Origin: Zetaproteobacteria bacterium
Lineage (GTDB): Bacteria; Pseudomonadota; Zetaproteobacteria; Mariprofundales; Mariprofundaceae
DNA: 16,277 nucleotides
Reading direction: 5' to 3'
NCBI GenBank assembly: GCA_021545625.1
Contig: JAJRVH010000182.1
Coordinates: 1 to 16,277 of the forward strand
Shown here: positions 1-5,980 of the stretch, in pieces
Layout: each line of letters opens with the position of its first letter
How positions within the stretch are numbered: position 1 is the stretch's first letter
Notes under the pieces: generated by a model
Seen by the model: the letters and a program-made list of their open reading frames with translations, nothing else
The model's database searches: none
Told to the model about the DNA's origin: nothing
Made by a program: the position numbers and the translations under genes

Positions 1-455
1 AGGTCTTCGTGCACCGCAACGTGGCCAACCAGGTCGTGCATACCGACCTGAACACGCTGTCGGCTGTGCAGTACGCGGTCGACGTGCTCGGCGTCGAACA
101 TATTATCGTTTCCGGCCACTACGACTGCGGCGGCGTGCATGCAGCGATGGAGCCACAGCACTTCGGCATCGTCGACAACTGGATCCGCAGCATCCGCGAT
201 ATCTATACCCTGCATCGCGACGAGCTGACCGGCAGCCCCGAACGGGCGCGTTTCGACAAGCTGTGCGAATACAACGTCATCCGTCAGGTCGAGAATCTCA
301 GCCATACCCGCATCGTCCAGAACGCCTGGGCGCGCGGCCAGCGGCTGACGCTGCACGGCTGGATCTACCGGCTGAAGGACGGCATCCTGCGCGATCTGAA
401 TGTCAGCAAGACCAGCACCGACGACGTGGAGCCGATCTACCGCATCAACGGCTGA
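1..455 (+). CDS. can: Beta-class carbonic anhydrase, C-terminal part (5' end outside window)
   Basis: Beta-carbonic anhydrases interconvert CO2 and bicarbonate in the cytoplasm using a zinc ion held by two cysteines and one histidine. The reading frame is already open at base 3 (VFVHRNVANQV), so the GTG at 9 is internal and the true start lies upstream. The visible part carries the family block SGHYDCGG, which supplies the histidine and second cysteine zinc ligands. The first cysteine and the catalytic Asp-Arg pair (CxDSR) must lie in the missing N-terminus. The C-terminal part (WIYRLKDGILRDL) is typical of the Can/CynT type. The stop codon at 453-455 overlaps the end of convergent rsmA by 11 bp. 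The family is certain; the can symbol is by similarity to the E. coli Can type. Confidence 0.93.
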   Translation, partial: VFVHRNVANQVVHTDLNTLSAVQYAVDVLGVEHIIVSGHYDCGGVHAAMEPQHFGIVDNWIRSIRDIYTLHRDELTGSPERARFDKLCEYNVIRQVENLSHTRIVQNAWARGQRLTLHGWIYRLKDGILRDLNVSKTSTDDVEPIYRING

Positions 456-1215
456 GCTCGGCGGCGATGCGTGTCCAGGCCGCGTAATCCAGCTGCTCGG
501 GGCGCATGCCCGGGTCGATACCGATGGCCTCGAAGCGGCCGGCCGTCAACACGCCCCTGAAATTGTTGGCGATCGTCTTGCGCCGGTGAGCGAAGCCCTT
601 GCGCACGATCTGCTGCAGATCGGCGTAGGCGCACGGCGGCACACGCCGGTGCGGCGTCAGCAGGATCACCGCCGAATGCACCCTGGGCGGCGGCACGAAG
701 GCGCCAGGCGGCAACGTCAGCAGCCGCCTGACCTCGTAATGATGACGCACCAGCACCGACAGACCGCCGTAAACCTTGCTGCCCGGCGCAGCCGCAATGC
801 GCTCGGCCACCTCGCGCTGGTACATCAGCACCATGCCGCCCGGCAGATCCAGGCCGGCCAGCTTCGCGGTCAGCGGCCCGCTCAGGTTGTAGGGCAGGTT
901 GCCGGCGATCCAGTCCGGGCGGATATTCGCGGCTGCCGTCTCCAGTTCCCGCATCACATCGCCATGAATGACCGACAGGCGTGCGTCCTCTTCGGCGCGC
1001 CGCTGCCAGTGAGCGGCGAAGCGGTCGTCCATTTCGATGAGCGTCAGTCGACCGGCGCGCGCCAGCAGCGCCTCGGTGATCGCCCCGGGACCGGGACCGA
1101 TCTCGATGACCGACACCCCTTCGGGAACGGCGGCGGCGATGCGGCGGATGGCCTGCCGGTCCCTCAGAAAATGCTGGCCCAGCGCCTTCTTGGCGGTTTG
1201 ATCATATGCTTGCAT
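445..1215 (-). CDS. rsmA: 16S rRNA (adenine1518-N6/adenine1519-N6)-dimethyltransferase RsmA/KsgA
   Basis: RsmA dimethylates two adjacent adenines in the 3'-terminal hairpin of 16S rRNA during late 30S assembly, using S-adenosylmethionine. The 256 residues are close to the usual length. The N-terminal GQHFL (13-17) is the family opening. SAM motif I is EIGPGPGAIT (38-47), the acidic residue ending strand 2 is Glu61, Gly85-Asp86 lies at the next SAM contact, and the catalytic motif IV is NLPYN (106-110). The C-terminal helical domain contains the conserved FAHRRKTIANN stretch. No strong Shine-Dalgarno precedes the ATG at 1215, but the N-terminus aligns well with the family. The gene is divergent from tpiA and converges on the carbonic anhydrase gene with an 11-bp overlap. 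In E. coli rsmA is in the surA-pdxA-apaG cluster; here those neighbours are absent. Confidence 0.97.
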   Translation of the reverse strand: MQAYDQTAKKALGQHFLRDRQAIRRIAAAVPEGVSVIEIGPGPGAITEALLARAGRLTLIEMDDRFAAHWQRRAEEDARLSVIHGDVMRELETAAANIRPDWIAGNLPYNLSGPLTAKLAGLDLPGGMVLMYQREVAERIAAAPGSKVYGGLSVLVRHHYEVRRLLTLPPGAFVPPPRVHSAVILLTPHRRVPPCAYADLQQIVRKGFAHRRKTIANNFRGVLTAGRFEAIGIDPGMRPEQLDYAAWTRIAAELSR

Positions 1216-1269
1216 GATGCGGCCAACGCTAGTCGTCCGGGCCGCAAAGGCGAGGTTTCGCTTTTTCCC

Positions 1270-1297
1270 TTGCCTCGGGAGGGTTTTTTCCTACAAT
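1270..1297 (+). promoter_or_regulatory. Sigma-70-type promoter for tpiA-secG-tRNA-Leu
   Basis: TTGCCT (1270-1275) and TACAAT (1292-1297) are separated by 16 bp. A start near 1304 would give a leader of about 70 nt before tpiA. The region lies in the 161-bp divergent gap between rsmA and tpiA. This is assigned by consensus match only. Confidence 0.5.
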
Positions 1298-1376
1298 TCC
1301 GAGCCCGTTTGTCCGGCCGCGTCGCAGCAGGCATTACGCGGCGCCGTGGCAAAGGCAGGGTTTCGAGGAGGTTTTC

Positions 1377-2126
1377 ATGAGTAGCGATACGCGCTGTCTG
1401 GTTGCAGGCAACTGGAAGATGAACGGCCTGCTCGACGAGGCGATGGCCTATGTCCGCGAACTGCGTGAAAACCCGGCTCCGGAGCATGTGGAAATCGCGC
1501 TGATGCCGCCGTTTACGCTGCTCTACCCGATGAGCAAGCCGCTCAGCGAGAAGAATGTACGACTGGGCGCGCAGAGCGTCTATTTCGAGGAAAAGGGCGC
1601 ATTTACCGGCTCGATCTCGCCGATGATGCTGCGCGACGCGGGATGCCATTACGTGATTCTCGGTCATTCCGAGCGCCGCGATATCATCCACGAGGACAAT
1701 GCACTGATACTGAAAAAGCTGCAGGCCTCCTGGAAGGCGGGGCTGGAGCCGATCCTGTGCATCGGCGAGCATCTGGAAGAGCGCGAGGCGGGACGCACGA
1801 ACGAGGTGCTGCGCGAGCAGCTGTCCATCCTCGAGGGCGTGGAAGGCGACAAGCCGCTGACCGTTGCCTACGAGCCGGTCTGGGCCATCGGCACCGGCAA
1901 GACCGCAACGCCGGAACAGGTCGTCGAAACGCACGCCTTCGTGCACGAGGAACTCGCCCGCCTGGGCCGCGACTGCCGCGTGCTGTACGGCGGCTCGGTG
2001 AACCCGGGCAACGCCGAGGCGCTGATGGCCTGCGAAGGCGTGGAAGGGGCGCTGGTGGGCGGCGCCAGCCTGAAGGCTGATTCGTTCATGCAGATTGTAG
2101 AAGCTGCCGCACGCGCGGTGGGCTGA
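1377..2126 (+). CDS. tpiA: Triosephosphate isomerase
   Basis: TpiA interconverts dihydroxyacetone phosphate and glyceraldehyde-3-phosphate in glycolysis, gluconeogenesis and the Calvin cycle. The 249 residues make a full TIM barrel. The catalytic lysine is Lys14 in GNWKMNG, the electrophilic histidine is His97 in HSERR, and the catalytic base is Glu166 in YEPVWAIGTG, followed by the phosphate-gripping loop 6. The phosphate-binding YGGSV is at 204-208 and VGGASL at 227-232. A strong Shine-Dalgarno (GAGGAGG) lies just upstream of the ATG. The gene is followed after 14 bp by secG, and the pair leads into tRNA-Leu, an order common in gammaproteobacteria. Confidence 0.99.
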   Translation: MSSDTRCLVAGNWKMNGLLDEAMAYVRELRENPAPEHVEIALMPPFTLLYPMSKPLSEKNVRLGAQSVYFEEKGAFTGSISPMMLRDAGCHYVILGHSERRDIIHEDNALILKKLQASWKAGLEPILCIGEHLEEREAGRTNEVLREQLSILEGVEGDKPLTVAYEPVWAIGTGKTATPEQVVETHAFVHEELARLGRDCRVLYGGSVNPGNAEALMACEGVEGALVGGASLKADSFMQIVEAAARAVG

Positions 2127-2140
2127 GGAGAATAGACTAA

Positions 2141-2497
2141 ATGACAACGATTATTATTGTCGTGCACGTGATTGTCGCGCTGCTGCTGATCGGTGTGGTG
2201 CTGATCCAGCGAGGTCAGGGCGCTGATATGGGCGTATCCTTCGGCGGCGGGGGCGCGCAGACGCTGTTCGGAAGCCGTGGCTCCGGTTCCTTCCTGGGCA
2301 AGCTGACCGGCGGCCTGGCCGCCACGTTCATGCTGACCAGCCTGACGCTGGCCTTTTTCTCGCAGCAGCAGGCAGGATCGGTGATCGACCATGCGCAGCT
2401 GCCCGCGCAACAGGTGCCGGCCGAACAGCCGCAGGGCTTCGATCCGTCGAAGCTGAAAAGCGACGCGCCGGTCGATACGCTGCCAGCGGCCGAGTAA
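2141..2497 (+). CDS. secG: Protein translocase subunit SecG
   Basis: SecG is the small accessory subunit of the SecYEG channel in the inner membrane and stimulates preprotein translocation. The 118-residue protein has a first membrane helix at about 4-22 (IIIVVHVIVALLLIGVVLIQ). The family loop QRGQGADMGVSFGGG with TLFGSRG follows, then a second helix at about 54-73 (KLTGGLAATFMLTSLTLAFF). The C-terminal tail is hydrophilic and rich in proline and glutamine, variable in this family. A GGAG ribosome-binding site lies between the tpiA stop and the ATG at 2141, so it is probably cotranscribed with tpiA. The downstream tRNA-Leu begins 39 bp after the stop. Confidence 0.97.
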   Translation: MTTIIIVVHVIVALLLIGVVLIQRGQGADMGVSFGGGGAQTLFGSRGSGSFLGKLTGGLAATFMLTSLTLAFFSQQQAGSVIDHAQLPAQQVPAEQPQGFDPSKLKSDAPVDTLPAAE

Positions 2498-2536
2498 ACA
2501 ACCATTGCCGGCGGGGCAATACATCCCGCCGCCAAT

Positions 2537-2621
2537 GCCGAAGTGGTGGAATTGGTAGACACGCCATCTTGAGGGGGTGGTGGGGAAACCCGTGCCGGTT
2601 CGAGTCCGGCCTTCGGCACCA
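2537..2621 (+). tRNA. tRNA-Leu (anticodon GAG)
   Basis: An 85-nt type II tRNA with encoded CCA. The acceptor stem is GCCGAAG (2537-2543) paired with CTTCGGC (2611-2617), then discriminator A and CCA at 2619-2621. The anticodon stem is CCATC (2564-2568) with GGTGG (2576-2580), enclosing loop TTGAGGG with anticodon GAG at 2571-2573. A variable arm follows. The T arm is GCCGG/CCGGC around TTCGAGT (2594-2610). The D-loop sequence matches the E. coli tRNA-Leu(GAG) pattern. It reads CTC/CTT leucine codons. It is placed directly after secG, as in many gammaproteobacteria, and is probably processed from the tpiA-secG transcript. Confidence 0.97.
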
Positions 2622-2625
2622 GCAC

Positions 2626-2661
2626 AAAGGGAGACGCGACCCAATGTCGCGTCTCCCTTTT
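2626..2661 (+). terminator. Rho-independent terminator after tRNA-Leu
   Basis: A perfect 15-bp stem (2626-2640 with 2646-2660) closes on the 5-nt loop CCAAT and ends in TTTT (2658-2661). It starts four bases after the tRNA CCA end, so it should both end the tpiA-secG-tRNA transcript and define the tRNA 3' trailer. Confidence 0.88.
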
Positions 2662-2698
2662 GCGTTAGCGCCCTTTGTGCAATCAGTCCCCTTTACTC

Positions 2699-2726
2699 CT
2701 GACAACATCCGGTATGGCGATATTGT
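2699..2726 (+). promoter_or_regulatory. Candidate sigma-70 promoter for the zinc-ribbon/kinase pair
   Basis: CTGACA (2699-2704, five of six matches) and TATTGT (2721-2726) are 16 bp apart. A start near 2733 gives a leader of about 24 nt to the ATG at 2757. It follows the terminator of the previous operon, which fits a new transcription unit. This is consensus match only. Confidence 0.4.
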
Positions 2727-2756
2727 GACATGCTTTTTTTGCATTAAGCTGTAGCC

Positions 2757-2876
2757 ATGGAAATCCTTTACCGCTGCAGGCGGTGCAATACGTCATTCAG
2801 GTTCGATGAACGGGTTGCGTCCCGCTGCCCGCATTGCGGCGCCACGGACTGTTGTCCCGTGCAGCGATTCTACTGA
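2757..2876 (+). CDS. 39-residue zinc-ribbon protein
   Basis: This tiny ORF begins MEILYRCRRC and ends PVQRFY. It has two CxxC pairs, Cys7/Cys10 and Cys24/Cys27, separated by 13 residues, plus adjacent Cys32-Cys33. The arrangement YRCRRC...RCPHCG is that of a small zinc ribbon, reminiscent of FmdB-like or rubredoxin-type fragments. The stop TGA (2874-2876) overlaps the ATG of the kinase (2876-2878) as TGATG, so the two genes are probably translationally coupled. No good Shine-Dalgarno is visible before its own ATG. The cysteine spacing and the overlap argue that it is real; I do not recognise a named family and the function is unknown. It could bind metal as a regulatory or chaperone-like partner of the kinase, but that is only inference. 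Confidence 0.68.
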   Translation: MEILYRCRRCNTSFRFDERVASRCPHCGATDCCPVQRFY

Positions 2877-3754
2877 TGACGGACGTATTATGCGTCGGAC
2901 ATGCGGCCTTCGACATCACGATGGCCGTAACGCGCCATCCCTCGGCCGATGAAAAGATGCAGGCCGATGCCCTCGATCTGGCCGGCGGCGGACCGGCCGC
3001 CAACGCAGCCGTGCAAATCGCCCGCCTTGGCGGCAGCGCGGCGTTCTGCGGCTATCTCGGCCGCGACATCTTCGGCGACGCGCATCTGGCGGAGTTGCGG
3101 CGCGAGGGCGTGGACGTCTCTCCGGTCGTGCGCGGCGGGCATCCGACGCCGGTTTCGCAGATTCTGGCCAAGCCGGATGGCGCGCGCAGCGTCGTCAATT
3201 TCAGGGGCCGGACGCCGCATCTGCCGGCCGATGTGCTCCGGCCCGCGATGCCGAAGGCGATGCTGTTCGACGGCCACGAACCGCTTGTCTCCGAAGCTCT
3301 GTGCCATCAGGCAGGAAAGGCCGGCGTCCCGACCGTACTCGATGCCGGCTCCGTGCATACCGGCACGCGGCGACTGGCCCCGGTCGTCGATGTGCTGGCC
3401 GCATCGGAAAAGTTCGCCCGCCAATGGAGCGGTGAAACGGATATGGAAAAGGCACTCGACCGGCTGCTTGGCGTCAATGCCTGTGTCGTCATCACGCTGG
3501 GGGAGAGGGGACTGCTCTGGGCCCGCGACGGAGAACGCGGGACACTGCCGGCCTTCGGCGTGCAGGCTGTCGATTCGACCGGAGCCGGCGATGCCTTTCA
3601 CGGCGCGCTGGCGCTGGCCATGGCCCGCGGCACGGACTGGCAGCAGACGCTGCGGCTGGCCTCGGCGACAGGGGCACTGACCTGCACCCGGCTCGGCGCG
3701 CGCGCGGCCCTGCCGGATTTGCGGGCCGTCGAGACCCTGCTGCGACGTCAGTAG
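2876..3754 (+). CDS. PfkB-family carbohydrate kinase
   Basis: PfkB/ribokinase-family enzymes phosphorylate sugars or nucleosides with ATP in the cytoplasm. The start at 2876 is chosen because its ATG overlaps the stop of the preceding small ORF (TGATG) and gives the usual N-terminus MTDVLCVGHAAFDI; an in-frame start at 2834 would run inside that ORF. At 292 residues it is a normal length. The substrate-side glycine motif GGGPAANAA is at 37-45. The C-terminal PfkB signature DSTGAGDAFHG is at 233-243, with catalytic base Asp239 and anion hole GAG. ITLGERGLLW (206-215) is the usual strand before the ATP site. The substrate cannot be read from sequence; ribokinase-like, sulfofructose-kinase-like and KDG-kinase-like proteins all share these motifs. 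Its end overlaps convergent 3748-4458 by 7 bp. Confidence 0.93.
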   Translation: MTDVLCVGHAAFDITMAVTRHPSADEKMQADALDLAGGGPAANAAVQIARLGGSAAFCGYLGRDIFGDAHLAELRREGVDVSPVVRGGHPTPVSQILAKPDGARSVVNFRGRTPHLPADVLRPAMPKAMLFDGHEPLVSEALCHQAGKAGVPTVLDAGSVHTGTRRLAPVVDVLAASEKFARQWSGETDMEKALDRLLGVNACVVITLGERGLLWARDGERGTLPAFGVQAVDSTGAGDAFHGALALAMARGTDWQQTLRLASATGALTCTRLGARAALPDLRAVETLLRRQ

Positions 3755-4458
3755 GGGTTGCGCTGCTTGCGCCAGCGATATACGCCGATCAGCGCCGTCA
3801 GCAGCAGCAGGCCGCTGACCGCATCGATCCAGATCCATTCCCGCTGCCGGCCGACAATCAGGCGGCCGCTGTGCAGCTCCCTGACCAGCTGTTTCAACTT
3901 CAGGGGGCCGCCGGCTTCGAGCTCCGCAAGACCCGCCCGCACGCCCTCCAGCGGCTGCCAGCTGGCACCGCCGTCACGGCTGACCAGCGCAGCGCGATGC
4001 GCAGCCAGATAGAGATTGCCTTCGTCATCGACATTGATGCCATGCGCATCGCCCTGATACAGCCTGTGCCAGCGTCCGTGCGCCGACAGCCACAGCCCCT
4101 GCCTGGCCGCGACAAACACCTCGCCCTGCCACCCTCGCAGGGCCCGCACATCCAACGGCGGCAACCCGGCCACCGGCTGCAACCGGCCGCCACCCATCGC
4201 ATAAAGGCCGCGCTTCGTGCCGATCAGCGCGTCGCCCTCGCCGATGACCAGCCAGGCGCGCACCGCCGGCGCTTTCGCGGTCGCACGCAGCCACTCCTGC
4301 GGCAGCCAGTCGCTTTCGATCACGATGTCCCCGAGCCCGAGATCCCTGTCGTGCGCCAGCAGTACGGCCGTCAGCGCAATGCCGGTGAGCGGCAGCAACA
4401 GCAACAGGCCGATCCAGATATGCAAACGCCGAAGAAACGGATGTACGCCGATATACAT
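3748..4458 (-). CDS. PepSY-TM-like membrane protein with an Asp-box periplasmic domain
   Basis: The 236-residue protein starts with RRLHIWIGLLLLLPLTGIAL (9-28), the typical first helix of PepSY-associated TM proteins, here with the usual H-x-W-x-G pattern. It ends with a second helix (about 211-227, IDAVSGLLLLTALIGVYRW) and a basic tail. Between them lies a soluble stretch of about 180 residues, expected in the periplasm. It has repeating short strands (TKRGLYAM, ARQGLWLS, SRDGGASWQPL); the last fits the Asp-box S-x-D-x-G-x-x-W found in sialidase/BNR and YCF48-type beta-propellers. A GGAGG Shine-Dalgarno (complement of 4467-4471) lies 8 nt before the ATG. PepSY-TM proteins are often tied to iron or heme redox or to peptidase control; the specific role here is unknown. 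Confidence 0.8.
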   Translation of the reverse strand: MYIGVHPFLRRLHIWIGLLLLLPLTGIALTAVLLAHDRDLGLGDIVIESDWLPQEWLRATAKAPAVRAWLVIGEGDALIGTKRGLYAMGGGRLQPVAGLPPLDVRALRGWQGEVFVAARQGLWLSAHGRWHRLYQGDAHGINVDDEGNLYLAAHRAALVSRDGGASWQPLEGVRAGLAELEAGGPLKLKQLVRELHSGRLIVGRQREWIWIDAVSGLLLLTALIGVYRWRKQRNPY

Positions 4459-4489
4459 AAGCCCTACCTCCCCGAGGACCCCAGCATAA

Positions 4490-4732
4490 AGAGCCGGCGC
4501 GCTTTATGAAACCCCGGCCGGCACCGGGACCGGCCTTAACGACTGGCAACGCGCAGCCTACGGCGGTCCATGTCCGCCGATTGGACGACACCGCTATTTC
4601 TTCCGCCTCTTTGCCCTCGACGGCCGGCTGGCCGGCCTCGACAGACCGGACCGGGAACAATTGCTGCAAGCCATGCAGGGGCATGTGCTGACCGAAGCGC
4701 GGCTTGTCGGCACCTATCGCAAGCGTCATTGA
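4490..4732 (+). pseudogene. Remnant of a YbhB/YbcL (PEBP, Raf-kinase-inhibitor-like) gene, C-terminal part only
   Basis: The 320-bp gap between two genes holds an open frame from an in-frame TAA (4487-4489) to TGA (4730-4732) with no ATG. Its translation contains LNDWQRAAYGGPCPP, then GRHRYFFRLFALDG, then LLQAMQGHVLTEARLVGTY. These are the conserved C-terminal blocks of YbhB-type PEBP proteins (NDWG..GYGGPCPP.G.HRY.F.LYALD and LL.AM.GH.L.EA.L.GTY). About 65 of the usual 150-180 residues remain. The N-terminal half with the DPDAP motif is missing; the minus-strand PepSY-like gene lies where it would be. The sequence itself is well conserved, so the truncation may be recent. A start further upstream is excluded by the TAA. 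Confidence 0.8.
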
Positions 4733-4778
4733 GGCAAAGCCCCTTTATTATCGCTTTTGACGCCACTAGGCTGACTGC

Positions 4779-5279
4779 ATGCAGAAGGTGCTCGTTTCCT
4801 CATGCCTGCTCGGCGAAAAGGTCCGCTATGACGGCGGTGACTGCGCCGCACACGGCATCCTCGATCGCTGGACCGCGGAGGGCCGCATCGTACCGCTGTG
4901 CCCGGAAACGGCCGGCGGCCTGCCGACTCCGAGACCGCCGGCCGAAATCGAGGGCGGCGACGCCGAGGCTGTGCTGCGCGGCGAGTCCAGGGTGCTGCGC
5001 GAGAACGGCGCGGATGTGACCGATGCCTTCATCGACGGCGCCGAGGCCGCCCTCGCCGCCTGCTGGAAGCACCGGGTCAAGGTCGCGGTGCTCAAGGAAG
5101 GCAGCCCTTCCTGCGGCGTAAACCGCGTCAACAACGGCAGCTTCCGGCGCCGCAAGATCAAAGGCCCGGGCGTCACCGCGCGCCTGCTGGCCCGGCACGG
5201 CATCTCGGTCTTCAGCGAGAACGAACTGGACCGGGCGGCACGGCGCCTGGCCGAACTCGAAAGCGGCTATGGCGAATAA
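4779..5279 (+). CDS. DUF523 (TudS-like) protein, probable [4Fe-4S] thiouracil desulfidase
   Basis: DUF523 proteins include TudS, which removes sulfur from 2- or 4-thiouracil compounds with a [4Fe-4S] cluster held by three cysteines. The 166-residue protein has the expected three: Cys9 in SSCLLG, Cys41 in LCPE and Cys112 in SPSCG. The N-terminal VLVSSCLLGEKVRYDGG and the VLKEGSPSCG block are the family signature. No DUF1722 domain follows, so this is the stand-alone TudS form rather than the RudS type that acts on tRNA s4U. A TATTAT -10-like box at 4746-4751 precedes it but lacks a clear -35. Its 3' end overlaps the O-methyltransferase start by 11 bp, and a ThiI gene follows, which suits a role in thio-uracil metabolism. 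Family assignment is firm; substrate is inferred. Confidence 0.88.
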   Translation: MQKVLVSSCLLGEKVRYDGGDCAAHGILDRWTAEGRIVPLCPETAGGLPTPRPPAEIEGGDAEAVLRGESRVLRENGADVTDAFIDGAEAALAACWKHRVKVAVLKEGSPSCGVNRVNNGSFRRRKIKGPGVTARLLARHGISVFSENELDRAARRLAELESGYGE

Positions 5280-5952
5280 AACGCTGGGGCTGGATGCCCG
5301 CCTGTACGACTACCTGCTCGGCCTCGGCCTGCGCGAGCCTCCGGTGCTGGCACGGCTGCGCGAGGCGACCGAACGGGAAGAGATGGCCGTCATGCGCTCG
5401 GCCCCCGAACAGGGCCAGTTCATGGCCATGCTGCTGAAGTTGATGCATGCCGCGCGCGTGCTCGAAATCGGCACCTACACCGGCTATGCCACGCTGTGGA
5501 TGGCGCTGGCCCTGCCCGATGACGGCGAGGTGCACAGCTGCGACATCTCCGAGCGCTGGACCTTCGTCGCCCGGCGCTTCTGGGAGGAAGCCGGCGTCGG
5601 GGACAGGGTGCATCTGCATCTGCGCCCGGCGCTGGATACGCTACGCATGCTGCATGCCGACGGCGCGGCCGAAAGCTTCGATTTCGCCTTCATCGACGCC
5701 GACAAGATCCATTATCGGGACTATTTCGAGGGCGTGCTCGGGCTCATCCGGCCGGGCGGCCTGATCGCCATCGACAACACGCTGTGGGGTGGGGCGGTGG
5801 CCGATCCGGACAGGCAGGATGCCGACACCCGGGCCATCCGCGCCTTCAATGATGCCCTGCACCGCGACAGCCGGGTCGAGATGGTGATGCTGCCCGTCGC
5901 CGACGGCCTGAGCCTGGCGCGCAAGCTGCCGTCACCGAATCCCTTACCCTGA
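5269..5952 (+). CDS. Class I SAM-dependent O-methyltransferase (COMT/caffeoyl-CoA OMT-like, family 3)
   Basis: A 227-residue methyltransferase of the cation-dependent OMT family. SAM motif I is LEIGTYTGYATLWM (65-78), the acidic end of strand 2 is Asp92 (SCDIS), and the metal and substrate residues are expected at Asp143 in FIDADK and Asp169-Asn170 in DNTLWGG. RPGGLIAIDN precedes that loop as usual. These enzymes typically methylate catechols or other vicinal hydroxyls; the bacterial substrate is not readable. The ATG overlaps the DUF523 gene by 11 bp, so translation is probably coupled. thiI follows 28 bp after its stop. It could equally be a general small-molecule methyltransferase unrelated to sulfur; the gene order is only suggestive. 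Confidence 0.92.
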   Translation: MANKTLGLDARLYDYLLGLGLREPPVLARLREATEREEMAVMRSAPEQGQFMAMLLKLMHAARVLEIGTYTGYATLWMALALPDDGEVHSCDISERWTFVARRFWEEAGVGDRVHLHLRPALDTLRMLHADGAAESFDFAFIDADKIHYRDYFEGVLGLIRPGGLIAIDNTLWGGAVADPDRQDADTRAIRAFNDALHRDSRVEMVMLPVADGLSLARKLPSPNPLP

Positions 5953-5980
5953 CGCGCCATCGCCGCTAGCTTGCGCGGCC

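Noticed and set aside
2834..2875. Longer start for the PfkB kinase at 2834
   Set aside because: It would run inside the 39-residue ORF. The ATG at 2876 overlaps that ORF's stop and gives the family N-terminus.
4025..4729. 234-residue minus-strand frame across the gap and PepSY-like gene
   Set aside because: It has no family motif, overlaps a better gene in another frame, and covers the PEBP remnant, which has clear conserved blocks on the plus strand.
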